Source: Chloroflexota bacterium (GTDB lineage: Bacteria > Chloroflexota > Anaerolineae > 4572-78 > J111). From it: DNA of 64,000 nt. Numbering within the stretch: position 1 is the first letter of the stretch; every line of letters starts with the position of its first letter. A program made the translations under genes and the position numbers. Below are positions 1-8,977 of the stretch, in pieces. Under the pieces are notes generated by a model. The model saw only the letters and a list, made by a program, of their open reading frames with translations. It was not told where the DNA came from and did not search any database. The stretch spans positions 1 to 64,000 of the forward strand of contig BOKF01000019.1 of the NCBI GenBank assembly GCA_016860845.1, written 5' to 3'.

Positions 1-96
1 CCTTTTGGTTCCATTTCTCAAAGTCTGGGCGGACCATTGCTCTACTCCTTGCTGACGATTTGTGGTGCTATTGTACCGGCCCAGGCTTTTTCTTGA

Positions 97-1797
97 AAGT
101 TATGTTCTCATTCTATTTTTAGTATAGAACAATATCAGCAGGGGCTTAACAAGTTTTATGGGTTACGGGCCTTGCCGCCGACCAACGAACAGCGAAAGGC
201 AATGGTCGAGTACCTACGCCAGCTGCGTCTTGGTCATTCTGCCCAAGACGGCCTTGAAATATTGTTGCGTCGCTACTTTGTCCGCAATCTGAAGGACACT
301 GCTCAACGCGAATATTCCTTGGTCAATCAAGCCAATTCGAGTTGGATGAGCCATTCTTTCGATAAATTCGATGATCTGAAGTCGCTTACCTCAAGCTTGC
401 CCTTGATTCCCTTTAGTGGGCCTGACACCTTGTTTTATCTTGAACTACGGACCTTGATCCAGGAAGTCGTAGAGCAACGACAGGCGGAGCAAGATACCGT
501 TGATACATTCATCGCAATGGATCTACAGCAAGGGTTATCCTCTTATCAGCAACTACTGTCGTCTTCATTACTGAAACATAAAAATGAACGATCTCAATAC
601 TTATGGGACTTACTCAACACTTGGGAAGCTAAAGGTCGCTTGCATCCAAAGATGCAGGCATTGGTGGAGATCGTTGATAATATCTTCAAACACGAGATTG
701 AGAAGATTGAATCCAATCGTAACACTTGGTTTGCGAAGGTGGTCATATTTAACAAGCTAGTGGCCGGCACAGCCCGTCAATTACGAGAAGTATTAGAGGC
801 TGCTCTAAAGCCAAGAATTGAAGAATGTTTGTCACGGCTGGCTCAGTCAAGTCCCTTTGTTACGGCTAAGGCTTTGCGTGAAGCTGCTCAACAGGTGATT
901 CGTGAGGAATTGAGCCGAGCACACGTTGAGTTTACGCAGCATTGCCATAATCGTAATGAAACACCTATTTTGGAGTCCTGGATTCTGGAAGATGCCGGGT
1001 TTAATATCAAACATGACACGCACGCCATTGATGTGTTATCACTCTATTTCGAGCGTCGAGTTGTTCAAGCTTTGTTTCTGATAGACTTTTTACGAAGTGG
1101 GATACAGACACCCAGCAAAAACACGCTCCGTCAGTTTATCCGGCAAAACCTATTAGATCCTGCTCTAAGATTACTGGACGAAACCATCGACAGATACCTC
1201 GATGAACAGCCAGATTCTGATGAAGTGAAGCGACTTGGGACGACTACGCTCTATGAGACGGGTATAAATCATCTGTCCCTACTGCGGGAAAAGTTACGTT
1301 CGCCAGAAATTGTAGCTCGTTATGATGGCGAGAGTTGGGAAGACCGTGAATCCAATCGGATCAACTTTAATGAACGCTGGAATCCATTGGTGCTGATTGT
1401 CAGCCGGGTCGGTGAAGAAGGCATCGACCTGCAGCGACAGGCTCGATATATTCTGCACTATGACCTGGAGTGGAATCCGGCTAAGATGGAACAACGGGAA
1501 GGCCGCGTTGACCGTGAGGGTTATGGACATGAAGGGTTGGCCATTGAGGTCCGCTTTTTCCTGCTCAAAGGTACTTATGAGGAGCGCATTTTCCATGTGG
1601 TGATGCAGCGTGATCAATGGTTTCAGATTTTAATGGGGCAAAAGCGAAAAAGCTTAGGACAGATTGTTGAAGATGAAGCTGCTGGACAACCTGTAGATAT
1701 TGGTCTACTCAATGATGTCAATCAAGTGGAACATCAGGTTGGCAGTTTAACGTTTGAGGAAAAACGAGCAGTTACAGTTAATTTGCAGCCAAGATAG
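97..1797 (+). pseudogene. C-terminal part of a SNF2/DEAD-type helicase
   Basis: The frame is open from 97, just after an in-frame TGA at 94-96, and continues to 1797 (about 566 codons). The last third carries the second RecA domain of superfamily 2 helicases: a motif V-like VGEEGIDLQ near 1410, then QREGRVDREGY (the QxxGRxxR arginine-finger motif VI) near 1490. The Walker A and DExx motifs that must precede them are absent, and the long helical middle part has no recognisable domain. Either the upstream half lies outside the window in another frame, or the gene has been cut. Such helicases are common in phage-defence islands (DISARM- and Z1-like), which fits the neighbours. No convincing start codon or ribosome binding site is seen; the first ATGs are internal. 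Confidence 0.6.
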
Positions 1798-2686
1798 CCA
1801 ATTCTGTTTCGCTATTGACAATCCTGGTCACCTCGTGAATGACAACCGCTTTTTTCGACACCTCCTGATTTAGAATGAAAGCAAAAAAAGCGCACCCACG
1901 TGAATCATTCGACGATCCAGTGACAAATCTGCAACGGCTCATGTCTCACATCGACACGCTCTTATTATTCTCAACGCCTTAGCGTGGAAATATTCAATTC
2001 TGTCCGTTTTCCTTGACGGCCTTGCCGTCGATCTCACTTTCTAAATGAGGATGATGAGACAAGTGACTGCGTGTTCGTCCCGATTTCGTAGGATAGCGTT
2101 GTAGGACTGGATACGAAAAGTCGGCCAAGTCCAACTGGGTTTTGAGATAAATATCGGTTACTTCGCACGATCCACGTCAGGTACAGCCTTGAAGGGCTTG
2201 TCGGACGGAGGAAGTTAGATTCGTACTCATAAGGATGCAGACGAAGTTGCCTCCCTCGAGGCTGAGGCTAGTCAATTCGTGGGGTTGTGGCTTTCATCTT
2301 GCCCATAACCCACTTCGCTTAGGAAATGCCAGATATAGGTACGCGATTCAGAAGCGGACATGGTTTTTTACCTGGTGAGTTTCAGGGTTTGACCTTGCAC
2401 ATTTTTGTACAAATTGTTAGATTTGCTAACCCTCATACCAGGAATCTAATTCAGTTTCGACCTCCCAATTTTAAGGGTGTTCATGAAAAGAATTACTTTC
2501 AGCCAAGATGTTAAACGCAACGGCCAAGCTTTCCGCGGTTGAAGCCTGGCGCCTTTAGCTGGGCGACGAAGTTTAGCTTGTTAGCGAATACCACAATTTC
2601 AGCGAGTTACACTCTTCATCTTTTAGAATCAGCCAGTTTGTGTATTATTATCTCTCTGAATAAAACAAAACAAGTAGAATTTAGAT
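1798..2686. other. intergenic stretch without a supported gene
   Basis: About 890 bases between the helicase remnant and the GHKL ATPase. Only short open frames without ribosome binding sites or recognisable protein features are present. It may contain decayed sequence belonging to the truncated helicase gene; I see no RNA gene or clear palindrome. Confidence 0.4.
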
Positions 2687-3556
2687 ATGACCGTAGATAC
2701 AACCTGCCACGCTATTCTCATTCGCGATCTAAATAGCGGCCTCCACCGCCTTGATGCTTTTTATCAACAAATTACGCAGGCTCCTTCAGCAGTAAGATAT
2801 AGCCTCGACTTGAAGCAGATAAATTTTCTACAGTCGTATGACCTTCTAGCCTTAACTGCCGGAGTGCGCTATCTTTATCAACAGTGTCACCTGCCAGTGA
2901 GACTAACCAATCTTAACGAAAGAACTCTGCTCTACCTGGAGCGTATGGATTTCTTCCTCACCTGCAAAGAATGGATAGAACTGGCAGTAGATTTACCTGA
3001 AAATAAGTGGGATCGAAATCCTGACAGCGGCAATTTACTGGAGCTAACGCCCATCACCAGCACCGCTGATATAATGGCGATCACCGCTCGAACGGCGCGT
3101 ATTTGTCAACCTTTGCAGTTGCCCAACTTGCCCCAGATCCTACAAACGTTAAGCGAATTAAGTAGCAATGCCTGGGAGCATAGTGGAGAGCGGGAAGGAT
3201 ATGCGCTCATCCAACGATATTTCAACCAGCAGTTTCGAGAAAAGGTCGTTTGTGTCGCGATCGGCGATATGGGGCGTGGCATTCGTGGTAGTCTGGTGGA
3301 ACGGCACGGTGAATTTGGGGAACAGCCAGCCGATTACTTGCTCGCAGCTTTAAGTGGAAAATCCTCGCGCATGACAGGTCGAGGCGGCTTAGGGCTGCAA
3401 ACTATCGAAACTACAGTGGCGCAGGAGGGTGGCTATCTGTGGATCAAGTCTGATCTGGCGGCTATTTACAGTCGTGGCCCGAAACAGCGCCGTATCTCCC
3501 AACCACTGACCCCATTTCCCGGTACTCAAGTCGTCGTTGAGTTGCGAAGTGCCTGA
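2687..3556 (+). CDS. GHKL-type ATPase with N-terminal STAS-like region
   Basis: 289 residues. The N-terminal ~110 residues look like a STAS/SpoIIAA-type fold region (alternating beta strands such as LKQINFLQSYDLLALTAG). Residues ~140-289 are a HATPase domain: N-box ELSSNAWEHS, G1 box GDMGRGI and G2 box GRGGLGLQTI are all present, so ATP binding should be intact. There is no phospho-acceptor histidine domain, so it resembles anti-sigma-type kinases rather than a sensor kinase. It sits 147 bp before the STAS-like/winged-helix gene; STAS-like plus GHKL ATPase pairs are a recurrent partner-switch arrangement, so it may control the downstream pPIWI-RE operon (inference). The ribosome binding site is weak. 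Confidence 0.7.
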   Translation: MTVDTTCHAILIRDLNSGLHRLDAFYQQITQAPSAVRYSLDLKQINFLQSYDLLALTAGVRYLYQQCHLPVRLTNLNERTLLYLERMDFFLTCKEWIELAVDLPENKWDRNPDSGNLLELTPITSTADIMAITARTARICQPLQLPNLPQILQTLSELSSNAWEHSGEREGYALIQRYFNQQFREKVVCVAIGDMGRGIRGSLVERHGEFGEQPADYLLAALSGKSSRMTGRGGLGLQTIETTVAQEGGYLWIKSDLAAIYSRGPKQRRISQPLTPFPGTQVVVELRSA

Positions 3557-3609
3557 GGCTTAATTCGGGATTTTTCCTCAGTTAATTTACCCAAAATCTT
3601 TTCTGCCCC

Positions 3610-3638
3610 TTGACAAGCCTCAGTTTTTGTTATATACT
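3610..3638 (+). promoter_or_regulatory. consensus promoter of the pPIWI-RE operon
   Basis: TTGACA at 3610-3615 and TATACT at 3633-3638 with a 17-bp spacer, a near-perfect housekeeping sigma promoter. Transcription would start near 3645, just before the palindrome. Confidence 0.75.
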
Positions 3639-3656
3639 GGCTATGATTTCACACAA

Positions 3657-3678
3657 GTTAAGTGAATATTCACTTAAC
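3657..3678. promoter_or_regulatory. perfect 22-bp palindrome, probable operator
   Basis: Arms GTTAAGTGAAT and ATTCACTTAAC are exact reverse complements with no spacer. It lies about 20 bp downstream of the promoter -10 box and 25 bp before the start codon of the winged-helix gene, so a bound dimer would block transcription. The winged-helix product of the next gene is the obvious candidate ligand (inference). Confidence 0.75.
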
Positions 3679-3703
3679 AGTAGTGACTATCCAAAGAGGG
3701 ACT

Positions 3704-4294
3704 ATGAATATCTATGAAATGAAACAACTTGAAAGGTTGATCGGACTGTCTGAAGGTTTATTTATCTTGCGGGCCAATGGACAGGAGGCATATCCTATCT
3801 TAGAAGCGCAACTACGTGATATAGCGGAAGGGGAAGCGTTAATATTGGATTTTTCGGGCAGCCAACTTGTTGATGTTTCATTCACGGATGAGACGATTAT
3901 TCGTTTAGGGCAGGCCATCGCGAATAATCAATTTGGACAGCGCCGGCTGTTGCTCAAAGGACTTCCCCCTGACGCCATTGTCAATATTACCAGGGCCATT
4001 GACGGTCAGAAACTCAAACTCGCTTTTATTCTCCTCGATGACTCAGGAAAATGGAAAATCATTGGCCGCGTCGAACCGAGCTTGCGTGAAGTTTTGGAAA
4101 TGCTTAGTACCCGCAACCGTCTGACGGCGCCCGAATTGGCCCAAGAATTGAACTTGGCTCTTAACTCGGCCAACAATCGGCTGAAGCGGCTCAACGATCA
4201 GGGCCTCATCCAAAGGGAATATGAAGTGTCGGAAAAGGGATTGTTGTACTATTACTACTTTCCGGTTTCATTAAACCAAGCAGAGGCTAAATGA
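3704..4294 (+). CDS. STAS-like (DUF4325) plus winged-helix regulator
   Basis: 196 residues from ATG 3704, preceded by AAAGAGGG; an upstream in-frame start at 3662 would lie inside the palindrome and is less likely. Residues ~40-95 match the STAS-like DUF4325 pattern (LILDFSGSQLVDVSFTDETI). Residues ~125-190 form a winged helix (LTAPELAQELNLALNSANNR followed by a wing region and YYYYFPV end). The stop codon overlaps the ATG of the next gene (ATGA), so it is translationally coupled to the pPIWI-RE nuclease gene. Position behind a promoter with a perfect palindrome suggests an autorepressor of the whole operon, possibly regulated by the upstream GHKL ATPase through its STAS-like domain. Function is inferred from domains and context. 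Confidence 0.75.
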   Translation: MNIYEMKQLERLIGLSEGLFILRANGQEAYPILEAQLRDIAEGEALILDFSGSQLVDVSFTDETIIRLGQAIANNQFGQRRLLLKGLPPDAIVNITRAIDGQKLKLAFILLDDSGKWKIIGRVEPSLREVLEMLSTRNRLTAPELAQELNLALNSANNRLKRLNDQGLIQREYEVSEKGLLYYYYFPVSLNQAEAK

Positions 4295-5436
4295 CCCAGA
4301 ACGCTGATACCCTTCTTAAATATTTGGTAGCCGGACTGGTCGAGGCAACAGAAACAGACTTCCGTTATCCCTATCCGGCCTTGTGGCAACAAGCGCTCAA
4401 CATGCTAACCGCGTTCCAGATTCGGTCCAACACACCTATTCCCAAAACGATACCAGCCCTGTTGGAAATGCTTGAAAACCCAATTGGCGAGTGGTGGCCT
4501 GGCGAATTGCCAGAGGTGGTTACCTTAGAATTGGACCAGGCGTTTACCTTGATGTTCGGCGGCCAACCGGATGATTGGGCCTATGAGTTTTTGGAGGCAA
4601 ATGATCTGGCGTCCATTTCCAGTCCCGCCCGGTTTCAGGATGAGCTAACCCAGATGGGAATGAAAAAACTGCGTGACCTTTACCGGGTGGATGCGGAAAC
4701 TATGGGTTATGCCTATGTTAAAGTCCGCCGATTTCTCATCGAGAATTCTGTGACAACGCTGGCCGACATCCAGCAAACACTGGGTAGCTTGCCACTGTTG
4801 CGGATGAAACAGATTATGGCGTTTTATGAGTCTGAAGATGAGTTCTTACACCGCGCCCTCTACCAGAGTCAATTCTGGCGCTGCCCGTATTGTGGTGCAA
4901 TTCTCAACTGGCTGGCTGGTGTCCCGCGCTGCGCCCGCCATAGTATCTGTGGCCGTCTAAGCGGCGATTACCGTGGCCGCTCCCCTATCCAACCAACCGG
5001 CAATCTGTTCCGGCTAAAGGAAAGCGTACTTCGACGGGTGTGTGTACCTGGACTGCCGGAAGTACGTCTGTATGATTGGGCCAAAAATCTACAATCAACT
5101 GATAATGGCTTAGTAAGTGTAATATTATGGCCTGGAGTCGATCAGTATGATCTGCAGCTTTGTTTTGCCGACAATACTACTTGGGCCATAGACATCAAAG
5201 ATTATGCCGATCCTTTTAATCTGGGGCGAAAAGTTAGGGGAAAATCCTTTTATAGTCTAGGAACGCTGCGCTGGGATCAAGGCTACTATGTCTTCCCCCA
5301 GTATCGTTTGAATTGGAACCGGAATTATGTGCAGCATTTTAACCAAGCGGCAGAGTTGCCAGTCAACATCATAGGCATAGGTGAGGCGGATTTTAAAGAA
5401 TTGGTCATACGAAAGCTAGCCGACTTAGCTAGTTGA
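4291..5436 (+). CDS. pPIWI-RE-associated PD-(D/E)xK restriction endonuclease
   Basis: 381 residues. A zinc-finger-like cluster (CPYCG at ~198-202, then CARHSIC at ~212-218) precedes a nuclease core: an acidic strand VDQYDLQLCF (~282-291), then WAIDIKDYAD (~298-307), which gives the D...DxK signature of the PD-(D/E)xK fold. This layout and position match the REase gene of three-gene pPIWI-RE islands. In those systems the nuclease is thought to cut DNA targeted by the Argonaute-like partner. The N-terminal ~190 residues are helical and unassigned. It overlaps the regulator gene by 4 bp and its stop is 14 bp from the helicase ATG, so the genes form one operon. Confidence 0.8.
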   Translation: MTQNADTLLKYLVAGLVEATETDFRYPYPALWQQALNMLTAFQIRSNTPIPKTIPALLEMLENPIGEWWPGELPEVVTLELDQAFTLMFGGQPDDWAYEFLEANDLASISSPARFQDELTQMGMKKLRDLYRVDAETMGYAYVKVRRFLIENSVTTLADIQQTLGSLPLLRMKQIMAFYESEDEFLHRALYQSQFWRCPYCGAILNWLAGVPRCARHSICGRLSGDYRGRSPIQPTGNLFRLKESVLRRVCVPGLPEVRLYDWAKNLQSTDNGLVSVILWPGVDQYDLQLCFADNTTWAIDIKDYADPFNLGRKVRGKSFYSLGTLRWDQGYYVFPQYRLNWNRNYVQHFNQAAELPVNIIGIGEADFKELVIRKLADLAS

Positions 5437-5450
5437 GGGAGAGAGAAGGT

Positions 5451-8400
5451 ATGTTTGAGCAAAACTGGTATGAGTCACTTGTTAAAAATCTGAAAGAGGC
5501 GGGCTTTGAGAGTGAAAAAGATGAGCCGAAACTGCTTTTTCAAGTCGAGCTTGGCTTTCGTCTCCTGGAATTCATCGGTTTGTCCAACGAACCAGTTGAT
5601 GTCGTCTGGATGATATTAACTACTACGTCTGTGCCTCATCAGCCATTGGATGATTTGGATGACCAGCAAAAACGCGCTCTGGCGAATGCGCGAGTGCTCT
5701 TACGCTTTGGCCGCTTTGCCTGGCGTGATGCAGTCCATGGGTATGCCAAACTGGCCGCTCAGTGGCGAGCGTATTGGGTAGATCCTGGCCAGCCGCTCAA
5801 AAAACCGGCGCAGCGCGAACCTAATGGCCCAGCCTATGTAACCAATCGTCTCGAGATTTACGATAAATGGCTGACCGAGCGACTTGCCTACAAGACCCAA
5901 TATCTGAAATCAGCCCCGGCCGGGCGAGTGACATTCAGAACAACCCGCCAGCGTCCCCGGACGATTGTGGCGGATTTGGATGCAGCGCTGGTTTCGGCAG
6001 CGGATCGATATGCGATGCCCCGACTGGGTGGTGTAGAACGCCCGCGCCAACCCATCATTATAGAAATGGACGAACTGCGCCAAACAGCCCGTGCCTTAGA
6101 CCAGCGTATGGTTGACCGGAATCTGGTTAAGAATGGGGTCTCGACGCTGTGGACAACGCTGCTCGAAGAAGTCATTTGCCTCCGTGTTGTTCAGGCCGAT
6201 GGCAGCTTGAGTGCTCCCAATGCCGCCGCTCTACAGATTAACGGCATCCTACACCTAGCGGGCATGGTCGGCGCGGGAAAGTCTTTGTTGATGAAACTCC
6301 TGGCCGCGCATGGAGTGCTGTTCGGATCCCGGCGCACAGCTCTCGTGATTGGAGATGCTCTCACTGTTCTTAATCAGGCCAATGAATTTAATCGTTTGCT
6401 GGCCGAGGGCGATATTCCGGCGGCTGCACCGTTCGTGGGTCGAACTACTCGCCATCACCATCTACAACGCCTGTTTCAATCGAATTCTCTAGGTGAAGCT
6501 CCAGTAAGTCAGCTCGATCATTGGGGATTACGCTGGCTGGATACACGTTGTGCGCTACAAGGTGTCGCCGTCGAAGCAGATTTGAAAGATGGCCCGCTTC
6601 AGCCTGGTGATGAGCCGTGTGAGCGATTACAGTCCGGCCCACCGGACAATCCCGGCCCATTGTTAGGCTGCCCGCTTTTTGCGATCTGTCCATCGCGCCA
6701 ACTCTATCGAGATTTGCTCCAGGCGCAGATTTGGATTACCACGCCAGGCGCGATGGCGAACTCGCGCTTACCGATAGCACTTGATAAACGCCAGATGCTC
6801 CTTGGCGAGCTGATTTACCACGAATGTGACCTGATCATCTTTGACGAGGTAGACACGATCCAACAATGGTTTGACAACGTCTACGCTACCGACCAATGGC
6901 TGCTGGACGGCGGCCAGGGATTGTTGGATGTAATGGATATGAAAACGGTTGAAGGTCTCAATCACGGCTACCAGATTTCACGACAGGGCCAGCGCTGGAT
7001 TACCGCTGAACGTAACGCCCGGCAAGTGGCTGAGCAGATTTGCAGCTTGCTACGAGAGCAATTGGCACTCAAAGAGTGGATTGGTGACCGCTATTTTACT
7101 GCTCATCGACTATTTTTTGACCTGGCCCGCCGCTTAACCGCTCCCTCTACCGATGGTAGCGCCTCCAACATTAATCGTGAAGTCTTGAATTACTTTGATC
7201 GTTTCCGCCAGGATTCGATTTTGAACCCCAGCACCACCTATGAGGCGAATCCGTTGTCCCAGCTTCATGCCATTGCCGATCAAGTGCTGGCCCGCGGCGG
7301 CAGCCTGGTAGATCGGGAGCGGGTGATTGAACTGTGTAAGCGCTGGCTGCAAACCTATGTTAAAGAACTCGAAGCCATCGAGACCCACTTAGCAGCTGAA
7401 CTGGCCGCCTGGCTAAAAAAGCAGCGTAACGGCGCGACTCACCGCACCCGAAAGCGCTCAGACCTCAGGCCGGATGATCTTGATTCCCTGGCCGCCCGGT
7501 TGGAATTGGCCGTTTCTGTCGCTATTCTAGAAGAGATGGTGCAAATCACCTTTGACAGCTGGCAGCACGCTCCTTTATTTATCACCAGCCAAATTGCCGA
7601 TGATTACCGCTTGACCCGTATTCCCCGTGACCTGGCTGGGGTGCTGCCCACTCCCCCAACCGGCAGCCTGTTTGGCTTTCAATATCTTGAAGAAGCGGCG
7701 GCAGCCCCCGACTCGCCAGAGATAGAGCAGTTGCCGTTACGGATCCGGCGCTTTTCTACCTTTCAGTATCGCCACGTGGGCCGCTGGTACATTCAGCATT
7801 ATCATGATTTGTTGAACGATCTAGGCTATCCGGGTCCGAATGTACTGGCGATGTCCGGCACCTCTTGGCTGCCTGACTCGGCCACTTGGCATATTCCAGT
7901 CACCCCGCAAGCCATCTTAGAGCCAACCGAAAAAAGCCGGGACGCCATAAAAAATAGCGAATTCTACTTCAAGCCACTGCGCGATCAGCAAGGTGAACCC
8001 ATTTTTGTATCGGGCAGTGGGCGACTCCAGGGGCAGCTTGCCCTACTTGGCAAGCAAATAGCTGGTTACCCTTCACCCCAGCAATCGTTTTTGCAGCAAG
8101 AGTTGAATGGGTTGGAGCTACTGGCGGTTCAGCAGCCAGAGTTGTGGAGAGACCGAGTGCGTCTGTTGCTGTTTGTGAACTCTTATGACCAAGTAACGAC
8201 AGTAATGCGGGCCATTCTGAGTCAGCAGCGCGACTGGAACAAAATTACTTATGGTCTCGTTCGCGGCACGGGCCCCGATCGCTCCGAAGTGTGGCAGTGG
8301 ACGCAATTGGATGGGCAATCTTTCATCAAGAACGATGTGGAACAGTTTCGACAAACCCCAGGCAGGATTCTGATTGCTCCGTTGCAGGCAATTGGACGGG

Positions 8401-8951
8401 GTTATAACATTTTAAACCAAGATAACGTCGCGGCCTTTGGCTCGGTCCTGTTTCTGACTCGACCCATGCCTCAGCCGTATGATATGCAGGCACGAGCGCA
8501 ATGGCTCAACTGGCAGATATTGAAGCGATGTAAAAATCGTGACGATGACCTGTGGCAGGGTGCGACCAATTATTACTGGAAGATGGAAGCTCTGCGGGAG
8601 TGGGCGCACAATCAGTGGGATGATTATGATGCTGTGCATCAGTTTCGCTACCTGTCTCCGGAGCGCAAGGACGATCTGGCTGCCTCGATGGCCGGACTGA
8701 TTATCCAAGCTTGTGGTCGGCTGCTGCGCGGCGGCGTACCCTTCCGCGCTTTCTTTATTGATGCGGCTTGGGCTCCAGAGACCGCCAAAGGCAGTGGACT
8801 AGATACCGCCGAGACTAGTCTCTTGCTCCGTATGCGCGCTTTACTCAACCGATATAGCCAGGAGCCTGTTGGAGGCGCGCTATATGCATCCCTAGCCCAA
8901 TCCTTAGATCAAATTCGTGGCTTACCGCTGACTGAAGTCAACGCGGCATAA
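5451..8951 (+). CDS. pPIWI-RE-associated DinG/XPD-type helicase
   Basis: About 1166 residues from ATG 5451, with GAGGGAGAGAGAAGG immediately upstream (a TTG 18 bp earlier is less likely). Walker A is GMVGAGKSLL (~270), the DEAD-box equivalent is IIFDEVD (~462-468), and motif VI is QACGRLLRGG (~1085). Between Walker A and DEVD there are well-spaced cysteines (TRC, EPC, LLGC and AIC, ~365-415), as in the iron-sulfur domain of DinG/XPD helicases. This is the helicase of the three-gene pPIWI-RE island, which would unwind or remodel target duplexes or R-loops. It is longer than DinG (~700 residues); the extra N-terminal 250 residues probably correspond to the family's island-specific domain. Confidence 0.82.
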   Translation: MFEQNWYESLVKNLKEAGFESEKDEPKLLFQVELGFRLLEFIGLSNEPVDVVWMILTTTSVPHQPLDDLDDQQKRALANARVLLRFGRFAWRDAVHGYAKLAAQWRAYWVDPGQPLKKPAQREPNGPAYVTNRLEIYDKWLTERLAYKTQYLKSAPAGRVTFRTTRQRPRTIVADLDAALVSAADRYAMPRLGGVERPRQPIIIEMDELRQTARALDQRMVDRNLVKNGVSTLWTTLLEEVICLRVVQADGSLSAPNAAALQINGILHLAGMVGAGKSLLMKLLAAHGVLFGSRRTALVIGDALTVLNQANEFNRLLAEGDIPAAAPFVGRTTRHHHLQRLFQSNSLGEAPVSQLDHWGLRWLDTRCALQGVAVEADLKDGPLQPGDEPCERLQSGPPDNPGPLLGCPLFAICPSRQLYRDLLQAQIWITTPGAMANSRLPIALDKRQMLLGELIYHECDLIIFDEVDTIQQWFDNVYATDQWLLDGGQGLLDVMDMKTVEGLNHGYQISRQGQRWITAERNARQVAEQICSLLREQLALKEWIGDRYFTAHRLFFDLARRLTAPSTDGSASNINREVLNYFDRFRQDSILNPSTTYEANPLSQLHAIADQVLARGGSLVDRERVIELCKRWLQTYVKELEAIETHLAAELAAWLKKQRNGATHRTRKRSDLRPDDLDSLAARLELAVSVAILEEMVQITFDSWQHAPLFITSQIADDYRLTRIPRDLAGVLPTPPTGSLFGFQYLEEAAAAPDSPEIEQLPLRIRRFSTFQYRHVGRWYIQHYHDLLNDLGYPGPNVLAMSGTSWLPDSATWHIPVTPQAILEPTEKSRDAIKNSEFYFKPLRDQQGEPIFVSGSGRLQGQLALLGKQIAGYPSPQQSFLQQELNGLELLAVQQPELWRDRVRLLLFVNSYDQVTTVMRAILSQQRDWNKITYGLVRGTGPDRSEVWQWTQLDGQSFIKNDVEQFRQTPGRILIAPLQAIGRGYNILNQDNVAAFGSVLFLTRPMPQPYDMQARAQWLNWQILKRCKNRDDDLWQGATNYYWKMEALREWAHNQWDDYDAVHQFRYLSPERKDDLAASMAGLIIQACGRLLRGGVPFRAFFIDAAWAPETAKGSGLDTAETSLLLRMRALLNRYSQEPVGGALYASLAQSLDQIRGLPLTEVNAA

Positions 8952-8977
8952 TTTTTTCTGGAAAGAGGTAGTTCACA

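Noticed and set aside
2326..2736. Small genes upstream of the GHKL ATPase
   Set aside because: Short frames with unremarkable composition and no ribosome binding sites.
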